64,000 nt of DNA, taken from contig CAWFUJ010000004.1 in the NCBI GenBank assembly GCA_963818985.1, positions 1-64,000 of the forward strand, written 5' to 3'. Within the stretch, counting starts at the first letter, position 1, and each line of letters begins with the position of its first letter. The position numbers and the translations under genes were made by a program. Positions 41,571-51,800 of the stretch are shown here, one piece after another. Source of the DNA: JAFEDN01 sp963818985 (GTDB taxonomy: Bacteria > Pseudomonadota > Gammaproteobacteria > Coxiellales > Coxiellaceae). Below the pieces are notes generated by a model that was not told the origin of the DNA, made no database searches, and saw nothing but the letters and a program-made list of their open reading frames with translations.

Positions 41571-44500
41571 ATGCAAAAATCACGTAACCTGCAACTACAA
41601 CAACCTCTCTTGGATCAACAACCTTTAACTAGCTATGATAGTCACCTAGCCTCTCGTAGCAATTACCCAACATTAGAAAAGAAAAAGCATGATCCCTTTG
41701 AGGATGAATACCGTGACATAGAATTAACTGAAGTAAAAACAAAACCCGAAGATAAAAAAGTAGAAATAAAAACAAACGATTTATCGGACCAGTTACCTTT
41801 CGATCCTGATTATCAAAGAAAAATATACATAAGAACAACCATTCATACAAAGTGTCAACAATTTAAAGAAAGGCTAGCTGTATTAGCGCAAAAATCGAAC
41901 GGAGAGGTCTTTGCAGAAATTTCACAAAGAATCCGCTGGGAAGAGATAGAAGAGGCTTTAATCGCCCTTCATATTGGCAAAGGCCAACATATGGGTTATC
42001 CAGATCGCCAACAAGAGAAAGAAGCGATCATGACTGCGTTTGGCAAAGCTTCTCAATGTGACGAAGGATTATTTACCCTTTTAAATCTCATCACTGCTGT
42101 CAAAGGTCTGATAAACGTATTTGGCGATAGCACAGTTTTGAAAACTACCTTTTGGACAATCATATCAATTATCGCAGTCTACGGAGCCTTTCCGGATATA
42201 TATGGCATAAATCCGGCAAAACAGGCTAAAAATAATATTAGTCCAGATTTCAAATTTGAAATCGAGGACTTTAGAAGTATAGAACAAGCTAAATTCTATC
42301 TTCATGTTCTTAAGTTACACGAAAAGATTTTCGAAACTCCTATGAAACCTTGGAAAAAAAATCTTAGCACATTGGCATTAGGGATAGGTTCAATGGGTGG
42401 TTTTTACTTCCTTGGTCAGCGTTATTTCTCAAGCTATATAGAACAAGCATCTTGGCCAATCGTCGCGGCCACCTCAACAGTTGCCAGTTCAGCATTAACT
42501 CTATCAACTTATAAAGGTTTTACTTTATCAGCATTACAAATGGTCAGTGAGCCGATTAATTGGCTTAGTTTTGGTTATACGAATGGTTTGGGAGCTATTG
42601 CTCAACTTATTCCTATTGCCGAATTATATAGAACTCAAATCTCTCTAGAGTGGATGGGCTTAAAAAATCCTGATAATTACTCTCGTTGGTTAAAATTGAC
42701 TTTGGGGCTTGCCTTTTGGGCGGTGGTCTATTTGTCCTCATTGCGTCATTCCAAGATGAAATCTTATAAAAAACATTTTTTTACCATTCTTTGGGCAAGC
42801 TTATGTGCATCTTTGGCAATAGAAAACCCAACTCCTTGGACCCTACAGCTTATATCTACCGCCTGGACTTTGGGTTTCTTTATACCTGTGGGCGTCTCTT
42901 ATTATGAGTTTCTATCGAGAAATGCATCCAATTTTTGGGGTAAACACTTTTGGACCAAAAAAAATATAATCTATCAATTGTTTAAAATTTCATTTTGGTT
43001 AGGGGCGGAAAATACTTTACAACTTCTTTCAAATTGCGTAAGACGCAGTGCTGCCTTTTCAGGGATCATAGCCGATTATTTATTATTAGCATATCTGGTA
43101 AATGATTGTCCCTCCTGGGTGATGTGGCCCACACTTGGCATAACCTTGTTAAGTAGTATATTTACTCGCATGGCGGGACTACCCATCCTTTCTACTTTTC
43201 AATACACAGATCCTTTTGGTCAACCCGTAACTATACCGACTATCAACTTATTAGAATTTGAAATAGATGGTTCCCCAGCCATGGATCAAGTAAAACTCCC
43301 TCCTTCGACAAAAGCGGAACAAGCGCTTTTGTCTACTCTCTTTGGTGGATTTTTAGGCAGCGGTATTGGATTGCTCACCTGTCCTCAACTCAATCCATTG
43401 GCCTCTTTTGCAGTGGCAGCAGGTTCAGTTGCAGTATTTGGGGGAATTAATTATGTAGGTCAAGACCTGAGCAGGCGTGCTGAGATTGCCCGTAAAATCA
43501 TTGATGATGCTATTCTTATCCGGACTGAAGATGAAAAGACAGCAGTAGCAACGAGCGACCGTTTAAAGACAGGAGGCATGAAGTTTGCCGTTAGCACTGT
43601 AGTTTCTAATGCCACCATGCGAATACTCTCATCGGCTTTTTTGATTGCCGGATTTGGTCTAATCTTCGCCAAAGCCGGCATCTTAGATCCATTTACAACC
43701 GTATGGTTAGCCGTATTGTTTCTGGCAACTGCCCCTGCAGTGAATGAAGGCCGGGTCACTTTATTTGCTGAGGCTTTACCTACTGCAATTGAATGGATCA
43801 AAGGAAGTGAAGATACTTTAGTTGCCGAAAGAGAAGGGTATGATTTACTCTTAGTTTCCAAACACGATCCAATTAAACATCAAGAAATAAAGGGTGATGC
43901 GATTATTTTAAGTAATGATAATACCGCACGCTTTACGATTGGTAGTAAAATTCTTATGGATGAAACGGGTGACCCTCTCGAGGTAAGAGATGTAGGTCGT
44001 GAAGGACTGGAAGTTTGCTCCTCTGATGAACCCACAAAATATAAAATAACAAAAAACATCAAGGATGTTATCGTCCAAGAAGCAACTAGTGCTGCACTAC
44101 TCCCCCCCATGCCACCGCAAAGCCTCGGCACTAAAGTTAGCCTAACGTTTAACCGCGCTTTTTACTCTATATTTGGCGGGAATTTACCACCAGCAGGACA
44201 ATTTTATGCTGAAAATGGGCCTGAAATTAAAGACAAAAAAGCTCATAAGAAAGACCTTGTGGTGGATATGAAACAAACCTTTCAAAAAGAGGAAAAATAT
44301 GAACCGAAAAAAACAAATTCCACTCTTGATAGATCTGAATCTTTAACTACCCTACCCTATCGAGCTGAAACTCCTGGTCCAATGCGCGAGATTGATCTTG
44401 ATCAAAGACTTCAACTTGCTACTAAAGAACGGGATGAACTTTTAGCACAAATGAGGTCTGGACAAACGTCGAGGCACCAAAGGGACCAATTACATGCTCT

Positions 44501-44699
44501 TAAGGTAGAAATAGGTATATATACTCGCGATCTTATTACCCCGCGGTCTTTTTCGACATCGACCCTCGCATCTGTAGGTAGTCCATTGGTGAGTGTAAAA
44601 CGTAATCAACGCAGTTATCAAACGCTTGATAGTAGAAGCACGAGAAGTCTATCGCCTTCGCACTCCAACGGCGCAACCGACCAGCTGTTCACAGTTTAA
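41571..44699 (+). CDS. Large multi-membrane-span hypothetical protein 2
   Basis: A 1042-residue paralog of the preceding protein. It has a soluble N-terminal 135 residues rich in charge, about 12 or more hydrophobic helices between 180 and 740, and a long polar C-terminal tail (from about 880) with a Lys/Glu helix and Ser-rich end. The shared regions include the FGKASQCDEGLF segment and the LISTAWTL/IGYSTTYAL-type helices; the tail is unique to this copy. GGAG precedes the ATG. A role is not evident. Confidence 0.65.
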   Translation: MQKSRNLQLQQPLLDQQPLTSYDSHLASRSNYPTLEKKKHDPFEDEYRDIELTEVKTKPEDKKVEIKTNDLSDQLPFDPDYQRKIYIRTTIHTKCQQFKERLAVLAQKSNGEVFAEISQRIRWEEIEEALIALHIGKGQHMGYPDRQQEKEAIMTAFGKASQCDEGLFTLLNLITAVKGLINVFGDSTVLKTTFWTIISIIAVYGAFPDIYGINPAKQAKNNISPDFKFEIEDFRSIEQAKFYLHVLKLHEKIFETPMKPWKKNLSTLALGIGSMGGFYFLGQRYFSSYIEQASWPIVAATSTVASSALTLSTYKGFTLSALQMVSEPINWLSFGYTNGLGAIAQLIPIAELYRTQISLEWMGLKNPDNYSRWLKLTLGLAFWAVVYLSSLRHSKMKSYKKHFFTILWASLCASLAIENPTPWTLQLISTAWTLGFFIPVGVSYYEFLSRNASNFWGKHFWTKKNIIYQLFKISFWLGAENTLQLLSNCVRRSAAFSGIIADYLLLAYLVNDCPSWVMWPTLGITLLSSIFTRMAGLPILSTFQYTDPFGQPVTIPTINLLEFEIDGSPAMDQVKLPPSTKAEQALLSTLFGGFLGSGIGLLTCPQLNPLASFAVAAGSVAVFGGINYVGQDLSRRAEIARKIIDDAILIRTEDEKTAVATSDRLKTGGMKFAVSTVVSNATMRILSSAFLIAGFGLIFAKAGILDPFTTVWLAVLFLATAPAVNEGRVTLFAEALPTAIEWIKGSEDTLVAEREGYDLLLVSKHDPIKHQEIKGDAIILSNDNTARFTIGSKILMDETGDPLEVRDVGREGLEVCSSDEPTKYKITKNIKDVIVQEATSAALLPPMPPQSLGTKVSLTFNRAFYSIFGGNLPPAGQFYAENGPEIKDKKAHKKDLVVDMKQTFQKEEKYEPKKTNSTLDRSESLTTLPYRAETPGPMREIDLDQRLQLATKERDELLAQMRSGQTSRHQRDQLHALKVEIGIYTRDLITPRSFSTSTLASVGSPLVSVKRNQRSYQTLDSRSTRSLSPSHSNGATDQLFTV

Positions 44700-44705
44700 C
44701 TTTCC

Positions 44706-44789
44706 GTCATTGCGAGCGCCAGCGAAGCAATCCAGTTCAGTATTTATACAGAGTTCGTACTGGATTGCTTCGCTAACGCTCGCAATGAC
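44706..44789. repeat. REP-like inverted repeat with 31-bp arms
   Basis: GTCATTGCGAGCG and following bases to 44736 pair, with one or two mismatches, with 44759-44789. The arms carry the AGCGAAGCAATCCAGT core. Similar but degraded copies sit at about 24776, 26405 and 28055. It separates convergent genes and may act as a transcript end. Confidence 0.85.
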
Positions 44790-44832
44790 TAAATTTTAAT
44801 TTATTTTTTCGCTCTAAACGATCACGCTTAAT

Positions 44833-46071
44833 TCATTCCCACGATATGCTCTCTCCCTCAGGAGAAGGGTTAGTAGGGGGTAATGCCAATTCCGGTAAAT
44901 CGCCTTGATGGCCGGTTGCGTATCGTATTAGCGCCTGCTTAATCCAATCGTTATGATTGATGAAATTAAGTCCTTGACTGCGTAGTTCCACCAGCCAAGG
45001 GGCTTCAAATCCAAATAACTCTTTGAAACCACGCATGGCGGCTGACATACAAAGGTTGTTGCCTTTTCGCCATCGTTGATAATTTTTTAAGACCCGCATG
45101 CTACCGATATCCTGATCTTTGCGTTGCGCTTCCGCTATCACTTGCGCTAATGCCGCCGCATCCAATAAACCTAAATTAACTCCCTGACCGGCTAAAGGAT
45201 GTATGGTATGTGCCGCATCCCCTATTAACGCTAAATGTGGCTGCACATACTCTTGCGCATGTCGCATGATCAAAGGAATAACTTTCAGCGGTGTTAAGCA
45301 GGTCATTTTTCCTAAACGATAACTGAGAGCTAAACCCAACTTTCGGTTAAAATCTATCGAAGATAAGCTGAGTAACCAATCGGCATTTAGCTGCTCGTTC
45401 GACCAAACAATGGCATTCAAGTGCCCATTAGCCAACGGCAATATGCCCAACGGACCACTAGACAAAAAGCTTTGCCGAGCCATCATTTGATGAGGAAATT
45501 CGCTTTCAACCACGGCAATAATGGCTTGTTGTTGATAGGATCGTTCTTTTAGACTAACGCCCATTTCTTCACGAACCCATGAGCGACTACCATCAGCTCC
45601 GACCAGTAACTGGGTAGGAATCACGGATTGATCGTCCAGAACCAGTTGCACCTGGTTTTCACTTCTAACAATCGACAATGGCCGACCCGGGCAGATCATA
45701 TTGACGAGAGAATTCCCCTGTAAATGCTGCCACAAGGTTTTAATAAGCGCTCGATTCTCGATAATAAAACCCATTTGCGCTTTACCTATTTGCGCACTAT
45801 CAAAATGGATTTCGCCTCCTCCTCGATGATCCCAAACTTGCATGCCGCGCAGAGGGCAAAATGAACCCGCAGGTATGTGTGACCAAACACCTAAATTAAT
45901 TAAAATATTTTGGGAAGTATTATTAATGGCGCTGACCTTAGCATCCAATTGTTGTGGCGGCCACTCGAGTTCTGGTAATTGGCTTTCAACAATTGTCACC
46001 GGTATTTGCATTTTTACTAAGGCAGCTGCAAACGTTAACCCAACTATACCTGCACCAACAATAACAATCAT
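44833..46071 (-). CDS. FAD-dependent ubiquinone biosynthesis hydroxylase, UbiI/VisC-like
   Basis: A 412-residue flavoprotein monooxygenase that hydroxylates a ring position of a ubiquinone precursor. The Rossmann motif VGAGIVGLTFAAAL is at the N-terminus, GADGSRSWVR is the middle DG motif and LIGDAAHTIHPLAGQGVNLG is the FAD-ribityl motif. The start overlaps the ubiH stop by 4 bp (ATGA). The UbiH-UbiI order is the gammaproteobacterial one. The exact ring position is inferred from order only. Confidence 0.9.
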   Translation of the reverse strand: MIVIVGAGIVGLTFAAALVKMQIPVTIVESQLPELEWPPQQLDAKVSAINNTSQNILINLGVWSHIPAGSFCPLRGMQVWDHRGGGEIHFDSAQIGKAQMGFIIENRALIKTLWQHLQGNSLVNMICPGRPLSIVRSENQVQLVLDDQSVIPTQLLVGADGSRSWVREEMGVSLKERSYQQQAIIAVVESEFPHQMMARQSFLSSGPLGILPLANGHLNAIVWSNEQLNADWLLSLSSIDFNRKLGLALSYRLGKMTCLTPLKVIPLIMRHAQEYVQPHLALIGDAAHTIHPLAGQGVNLGLLDAAALAQVIAEAQRKDQDIGSMRVLKNYQRWRKGNNLCMSAAMRGFKELFGFEAPWLVELRSQGLNFINHNDWIKQALIRYATGHQGDLPELALPPTNPSPEGESISWE

Positions 46072-47282
46072 AGAGGAATCCCTAATGCTAACTTTGGTAA
46101 ACGTCCGGCTAATCCCATTAAGCGTTTTGCCAGTTTATGTTTCAGCGGCGGCAATAGATCGGTGGCTAATAACCCAACGCTTCGTAAGATCGAGACCAAA
46201 GGTAACTGCAAAGCAAATAACTGCACGGCGCCCGAAGTCAGGTAATTCACACTGCGTTGATCGCTACTTCGCCACTGCCAATATCTCTTTAAGACCTGCA
46301 AATCACCTAAACTTTGTTTTTTACCCGAGGCTGCCACCAATTCTTCGGCTAAGCAGGCCACATCTCGCAGTGCTAAATTAAATCCTTGGGCGGCTAAAGG
46401 GTAAATCGTGTGTGCTGCATTCCCTAATAAAACCACTCCTGGGCGAATTTGCTCTTCAGCCAATGTCAGTTGTAATGGATACTGCTGACCGCGTTCCAAA
46501 ATCTGCAAAGGTCCTAACCGATCACCAAAGGATGTTTGAATTGTTTCCGCCAAAAATTGATCGCTCCAGCTTTGCACTTGCTCTGCTAGCTCCGAACTGA
46601 GAGTTTTTACTAATTGGCTTTGATACGGATGTTTTAAGGGCAAAATCGCAATAGTGCCTTGATCAGTGAAGCGCTCATAAGCGGTATTTTCATGAGGTTT
46701 GGTAAACTGGATCCTTGCGGTCAAGGCAATTTCACCAAAATTTTTGGTTTTGGATTGAATGTTCAGTAATTTGCGTGTTGTGGAATGAGTTCCATCAGCG
46801 GCTATCAATAAACTAGCGCGCAAAGTTTTTTCGCCATGAATTGTTTGACAAGTCACCGTCGTTTGTTGGGCATTCTGGTTAATACTGGTCAAGTTCTGAA
46901 TGGCAATAAACTCCACACCTTCTTGACGAGCGGCTTGTTGATATAAAATCGTTTGTAAGCTATGGAAAGGAACGACATAACCCAATGCCGGCACCTGCTC
47001 TTCTTGCGCTCGAAAGCAAATACTGCCTAATTTATGTTGTTCTGATACATGAATGGTGGTAATTGGTGATGATATTTCGGCCAATTGTTCCCATACTCCT
47101 AAAGTCTGCAAAATGATTTGACTGCCATAGGCCAAAGATAACGGACGGGTATCCGTGCAAACTGAGGTGAGTGATGGCAAATGTGTTTCTAAAATAGCAA
47201 TTCGACACGATAGACGCTGCAAAGCCACCGCGATGCTAGCCCCTACCAATCCCCCACCGACAATAACAATATCATAATCCAT
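46068..47282 (-). CDS. ubiH: 2-octaprenyl-6-methoxyphenol hydroxylase
   Basis: A 404-residue FAD monooxygenase of ubiquinone biosynthesis. VGGGLVGASIAVALQ (FAD), DTRPLSLAYGS (UbiH-specific loop), AADGTHSTTRK and LLGNAAHTIYPLAAQGFNLA are all present. It is first in the ubiH-ubiI pair; no pepP is seen upstream, unlike in E. coli. Upstream, 47283-47464 contains no gene. Confidence 0.92.
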   Translation of the reverse strand: MDYDIVIVGGGLVGASIAVALQRLSCRIAILETHLPSLTSVCTDTRPLSLAYGSQIILQTLGVWEQLAEISSPITTIHVSEQHKLGSICFRAQEEQVPALGYVVPFHSLQTILYQQAARQEGVEFIAIQNLTSINQNAQQTTVTCQTIHGEKTLRASLLIAADGTHSTTRKLLNIQSKTKNFGEIALTARIQFTKPHENTAYERFTDQGTIAILPLKHPYQSQLVKTLSSELAEQVQSWSDQFLAETIQTSFGDRLGPLQILERGQQYPLQLTLAEEQIRPGVVLLGNAAHTIYPLAAQGFNLALRDVACLAEELVAASGKKQSLGDLQVLKRYWQWRSSDQRSVNYLTSGAVQLFALQLPLVSILRSVGLLATDLLPPLKHKLAKRLMGLAGRLPKLALGIPL

Positions 47283-47464
47283 CCTCCCATTATACCTAAC
47301 ATTACTATTATCGGCGAAAGCATTATTTAACGGAGCTCAATTAATTGGTTAACTGTATAGCGATTAATGATTATGGAATCATGACAAAATTAGATGCTAA
47401 TAAGCTTAGATGTCAAGGCTGGGAAAACATAAAAGCTTTCAATGAAGCCATAGTATATAAAAAT

Positions 47465-48463
47465 CTATTCAGCAAAGGGCGAGCAAATTTCAAGATTGGG
47501 AAATGCTAAACAAATGGCAGGTTGTGCGTTGACTGGAAATAATAATTTTAAATTAGGTCCGGCGTCTTGGGTAAAATAGACGGCTACCCCGCCGGCGCGC
47601 AGTTGCCATATCTTGCGCATGGCATCAATGGTTTCTGCTTGGGAATACATCACCGGCGGCCAGGCACTGATCATGGTCGCATGCATGGCCAAAGCATTGG
47701 CTTCGGCCACTTGACCTAAATGAGCAAAATCTTTTTTAGCGATGGCTTGCTGCAAAGCTTGCATATCGTTTTGCACTAGCGAAGGCCACGCACGATATAA
47801 ATGCGAGGTTTGGACCGTGCGCTGCATGGCTTCGCGAGAAGACAAAGGTTTTTGCTGAGTATTGAGTAAATGCAAACCGACCCGTAATTCTGGCCAAGTC
47901 CAAGCTAACAATTGACCGTGACTGTCCATGCCGTCGTCGCGGCTACCTGCTTGCCATTCCACAAATCCATGCCAAACAGAACGTGCGGCACTGCCGCTGC
48001 CTAATCGTGCTAAAATTGATAATGATTTTTGATCTAGCTGCCATGTATAGAAATTATCTAATGCCAGTACCAGTGCAGCAAATCCACAGGCAGAGGAGGC
48101 TAATCCGGCCGCCACTGGGATATTCATTTGAGTCTCTACTCGGTATCGAGTTGTTGGTAAAGGACGGAATAAATCTAGAAAATTGATGAGACGCAGCGCG
48201 AAGCCATGGTCGGCAGAGACAATATTGCCGTTGAAAATGATTTGATCGCTGGGGGCGTCAATTTCTTGTATTGCAGTCGAGGCACCTTTATCACCTAAAC
48301 TAATCGATAAGCTGGACGTCACCGGCAAATTCAATTCACTGTCGCGTTTACCCCAATATTTACACAAAGCGATATTCGTAGGCGCAAAAGCCTGCGCCTT
48401 TGATGCGCTGGCGTGCATTGGTTTGTCACGTAAAATGCGCTCTACTATCTGATGTTTCTTCAT
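47465..48463 (-). CDS. mvaD: Diphosphomevalonate decarboxylase
   Basis: Converts mevalonate diphosphate to isopentenyl diphosphate with ATP, the last step of the mevalonate route. 332 residues with the family motifs FAPTNIALCKYWGKRD, LPVTSSLSISL, and the phosphate loop PVAAGLASSACGFAALV; SGSAARSVWHGFVEW contains the conserved Ser-Arg pair. It follows the other mevalonate genes in the same direction after a 137-bp gap with hairpins. Confidence 0.95.
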   Translation of the reverse strand: MKKHQIVERILRDKPMHASASKAQAFAPTNIALCKYWGKRDSELNLPVTSSLSISLGDKGASTAIQEIDAPSDQIIFNGNIVSADHGFALRLINFLDLFRPLPTTRYRVETQMNIPVAAGLASSACGFAALVLALDNFYTWQLDQKSLSILARLGSGSAARSVWHGFVEWQAGSRDDGMDSHGQLLAWTWPELRVGLHLLNTQQKPLSSREAMQRTVQTSHLYRAWPSLVQNDMQALQQAIAKKDFAHLGQVAEANALAMHATMISAWPPVMYSQAETIDAMRKIWQLRAGGVAVYFTQDAGPNLKLLFPVNAQPAICLAFPNLEICSPFAE

Positions 48464-48504
48464 AATATTCTAACTTTCACTCAAACGTTGATGCATCCGT
48501 AGCC

Positions 48505-48570
48505 CATATGTCATCCCAGCATTCACATGTCATCCCAGATAAACGCTGCGCGTTTTCCGGGATGACATAT
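48505..48570. repeat. Hairpin repeat inside the mevalonate operon
   Basis: CATATGTCATCCC (48505-48517) and GGGATGACATAT (48559-48570) are inverted arms, with a second TGTCATCCC between them. It belongs to the GTCATCCC-type family. Confidence 0.75.
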
Positions 48571-48600
48571 TAATTCTTTTCCGGGATAGCATATTAATTT

Positions 48601-49542
48601 TCAAATCTTAAAACCTTGAGAACTGATTTTTACTGGGATTTGCTTTACTCCCACGGCTTGTTGGGCGGGGGTTGTTGGGAATAAATTTTTTGCCATCGTA
48701 CCTAACCCTAAAACACAATCACCCAATCCAGAACCTGAAATTTTGGCGCCGTAAATAGAAGACTGCTGATTAAGTTCAGCCACTAATTCATCTAACAGCG
48801 GAGTGCTTACGCCTAAAGCTACTTGCAAAGTATGGTGTTGATTCATCAGCTCGCCTAAGCGCCGCCAATCTTGTTCTTCTAAGGCGCTGATCGCCGTTTG
48901 CGTGCAAAAATCTATTTCGGCAAATAACCGTTGATAACGCTCGGGATCTCGCCGTCGCTGTTCCGCAACCATGCCAATCACGGTAGCCGTTGGCACTTTA
49001 CCACCCGAATAAACCAAAACCACTTCAGGTAAAATTGGTATTGGTTTTATTTCCAAAGGTTGTAATTTATAAGCCACTAAACCTCCGTAAACCGCCGCAG
49101 CGACATCGGCTCCTGATCCAAGCCCCTGTACCCTCATAATGACTTTTTTTGCCGCATTAAATAATTCTAATGGTGATAAAATGATATTCAACCATTTTGC
49201 CAAAACACCAATGGTCGCTACCGTCACTGCTGACGATGAACCCAATCCCAATGTGGAAGAAAATTCAGCGGTTATTTCCAATTCAAAACCACTGGTTATT
49301 TGCGGCTGAAAATGTTGGATGGCGGTCAAAACAAATTCAAACGGAAGTTGAACATTAAGTTTTTCTAAAGTTGTTATCAAGTTTCCAAGCGCAGATTGCA
49401 AATAAATTTTATGATCTGAACGAGGCGTCAAGGAAACACGGACTCGCTGATCAACCGCCGCACAAAGGGCTTGTCCACCGTGTAGGACCGCATGCTCACC
49501 TAGTAACATCAAGCTTCCTGGCGCAGAGCTGGAATATATCAT
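48601..49542 (-). CDS. GHMP kinase of the mevalonate pathway (mevalonate or phosphomevalonate kinase)
   Basis: A 313-residue GHMP kinase with APGSLMLLGEHAVLHGG near the N-terminus, the ATP loop STLGLGSSSAVTVA, and KISGSGLGDCVLGL near the C-terminus. The GEHAV sequence is typical of mevalonate kinase, but the upstream fusion protein also carries a GEHAV kinase, so one of the two probably acts on phosphomevalonate. The start overlaps the fusion gene stop (ATGA). Assignment of substrate is open. Confidence 0.88.
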   Translation of the reverse strand: MIYSSSAPGSLMLLGEHAVLHGGQALCAAVDQRVRVSLTPRSDHKIYLQSALGNLITTLEKLNVQLPFEFVLTAIQHFQPQITSGFELEITAEFSSTLGLGSSSAVTVATIGVLAKWLNIILSPLELFNAAKKVIMRVQGLGSGADVAAAVYGGLVAYKLQPLEIKPIPILPEVVLVYSGGKVPTATVIGMVAEQRRRDPERYQRLFAEIDFCTQTAISALEEQDWRRLGELMNQHHTLQVALGVSTPLLDELVAELNQQSSIYGAKISGSGLGDCVLGLGTMAKNLFPTTPAQQAVGVKQIPVKISSQGFKI

Positions 49543-51800
49543 ATGACTCGAGTGCCCTGAGCTTCGCCTTGAATACGGACTGTTTGATAATGATGGCGCT
49601 GAGCTAACTCAGTTATCTCTTCATCAGCAACTATTAATATCACCCCAGCTGAGTCACCGCGCACAGAACCTGCACCACAAATTTTGGCCGCGCCGCCCAT
49701 TTGCTCAACTTCAGCAATAAATTTTTGAACTTTTTCAGGAACGACGCCTATATCATAAAGCAAACGATGATTATGTCGAATATTATCAATCAATAAACTT
49801 TGATCATTTTTTTGTAAAGCAAGATCAATATTTTCGGTGGCGGTGGCAAATTCTGCGAGTAGTCCAGTATCGCCTTGTAAAAATTTAGCTGCCCCATGGA
49901 CGCATTCGCCCGTAGTTGAAGCTGGTGAACCCGTGTTGATCAATATAAATTCCCGGTCTGGAATTGGGCGCAATTGTTTTTGCCCACCTTTTTCAAAACG
50001 GATACAGCCACCGTGCAATACCAAATAAACATCCACTCCACTTGAATGGCCATGTTGCATATTCTCTGCTTCCCATGCCAATTGGTAACAATTTTCTAAA
50101 TCTATTTCCAGTTGCGAAAATCGAGCCACCGCAAACATAGAACTGACCACTGCGGCCGCTGATGAACCTAATCCGCAACCCATCGGAATATTAGAATCGG
50201 TGCTAATTTCCACACCTTGGGGTAAATTGATTTTACGTTTATCGATAAAATGCGTCACTGCATACTGCATTAATTCAAATGGTTCTTTTAATACATCACT
50301 AATGCCATATTGACCTTGTAAAAATTTTTGATATTTCTCTTGAATTCCTTGTTTTAAATTACGTAATGTCGACAAACTATGTTCTTGGTGATAACGGAAG
50401 TTCAATAAATTAAATAAAATGTTTTTTTGGCTGGTTGGAGCTGGCACATGGGCCTGGCCACTGATGGTGGTTTCGGTATAACGATTAATGGCCATGGCTA
50501 AAGCCGGATTCCCATAAACAACTGCATGCTCCCCTGACAAGATGAGTTTGCCAGGCGTTCGCACCGTTAAACAGGAGCGCGGCATTGCTTCTTTTATTGC
50601 TCGCGGCACTGACGCTGATTGATGGAGAACGTTCACTGGATCATAGAAGCGTTTATGTTGGCTAATTTTACTTAAACGGAATTGGCCGGTGTTGCATTTA
50701 GGCAAAAGGCAATCCCCACCATCGGTAGGCAATTGAAAAGTATAAAATTGTTGATACTGATCGTAACTCAACTCGGTGCGATTTTTTAAAAGCGATTGAT
50801 TCAAATCCGTTTGTAAATGATCACGATATCCGGACTGCACCTGGCCTGCGAAAAATTCACCGACGCATCCTGAACCATAGCTATATAAGCCAATGCGTTG
50901 ACCACTTAAATCTTCAGGGTCATTATCTAACAACGACAACAAGCTAACATACAAGGCTGCTGTGTAAGAGTTGCCCGTTATTCGATTATAAAACAAAGAA
51001 TGACTCAGCGAAGCACGAAGTTGTTCTTCAGTGGTCGCGATATTATTGCGTTTAGCCAACCATTTATGAGCTTTCTCTACTAAACCCGGTACTGGAGTAT
51101 GATAACAAAAACGCGCAAAATCCTTATAAGTGTGGTTTGATTTGGCCGTATATTGTCCCCAGGTTTCCAATAATACTTGTAAATAAACGTCACAAGAATA
51201 TTTCCCATCTACCAATGCTTCTTCTCGGTAGTTGGGGCGCCAAAAGTCCATGACATCTTTAGTATAAAAACCACTGATCGATTGAATCGATAAAATTTTT
51301 GGGTTTGCGCTTAATAACAGCGCAATAGCGGCCCCCCCTTGGGAAGATTCTCCTGTCGTTTTCAAACCGTAGCGGGCGATATCTGAGGCAATCACTAAAA
51401 TTTTTCTTTGTGGATTTTCCTTCAGCATCGACAGAGCCATTTGCAGACCCATCGTGGCGCCGTAACAAGCTTGCTTTAATTCGACCACCCGGCAACGCGG
51501 TACAAGCCCTAATAAACGATGCACATAAATACCAGCGGCTTTTGAATAATCTGTACCGCTTTCAGTAGCAAATAATAATGTATCAATGCTATCAAGCTGG
51601 GTAGAGGCCAAAGCTCGAGACGCGGCATTAGCGGCCATTGTGACGATGTCCTCATCAGGTGGGGGAACCGCCATTTTGTGTTGCCCCAAACCGATATAAA
51701 ATTTATCGACATCCACATTGCGCTTTTCTGCCAGTGTTTTTAAATCCAGAAAATACTGCGGTGAATAAAATCCAATCGCATCAATACCTACTTCAAACAT
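49539..51800 (-). CDS. HMG-CoA synthase fused to a mevalonate-type kinase
   Basis: A 753-residue bifunctional protein. Residues 1 to about 390 are a bacterial HMG-CoA synthase: catalytic Glu in TESGTDYSKAAGI, Cys112 in ELKQACYGATMG, and His in FCYHTPVPG. After a linker, residues from about 410 are a GHMP kinase: CLTVRTPGKLILSGEHAVVY, the loop NIPMGCGLGSSAAAVV and a C-terminal AAKICGAGSVRGD. The fusion joins the first and third (or fourth) steps of the pathway in one chain. It overlaps mvaA by 8 bp and the next kinase by 4 bp, so all three are translationally coupled. Confidence 0.93.
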   Translation of the reverse strand: MFEVGIDAIGFYSPQYFLDLKTLAEKRNVDVDKFYIGLGQHKMAVPPPDEDIVTMAANAASRALASTQLDSIDTLLFATESGTDYSKAAGIYVHRLLGLVPRCRVVELKQACYGATMGLQMALSMLKENPQRKILVIASDIARYGLKTTGESSQGGAAIALLLSANPKILSIQSISGFYTKDVMDFWRPNYREEALVDGKYSCDVYLQVLLETWGQYTAKSNHTYKDFARFCYHTPVPGLVEKAHKWLAKRNNIATTEEQLRASLSHSLFYNRITGNSYTAALYVSLLSLLDNDPEDLSGQRIGLYSYGSGCVGEFFAGQVQSGYRDHLQTDLNQSLLKNRTELSYDQYQQFYTFQLPTDGGDCLLPKCNTGQFRLSKISQHKRFYDPVNVLHQSASVPRAIKEAMPRSCLTVRTPGKLILSGEHAVVYGNPALAMAINRYTETTISGQAHVPAPTSQKNILFNLLNFRYHQEHSLSTLRNLKQGIQEKYQKFLQGQYGISDVLKEPFELMQYAVTHFIDKRKINLPQGVEISTDSNIPMGCGLGSSAAAVVSSMFAVARFSQLEIDLENCYQLAWEAENMQHGHSSGVDVYLVLHGGCIRFEKGGQKQLRPIPDREFILINTGSPASTTGECVHGAAKFLQGDTGLLAEFATATENIDLALQKNDQSLLIDNIRHNHRLLYDIGVVPEKVQKFIAEVEQMGGAAKICGAGSVRGDSAGVILIVADEEITELAQRHHYQTVRIQGEAQGTRVI

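Noticed and set aside
47283..47464. Additional gene between ubiH and mvaD
   Set aside because: No ORF with a ribosome site or similarity; AT-rich spacer only.
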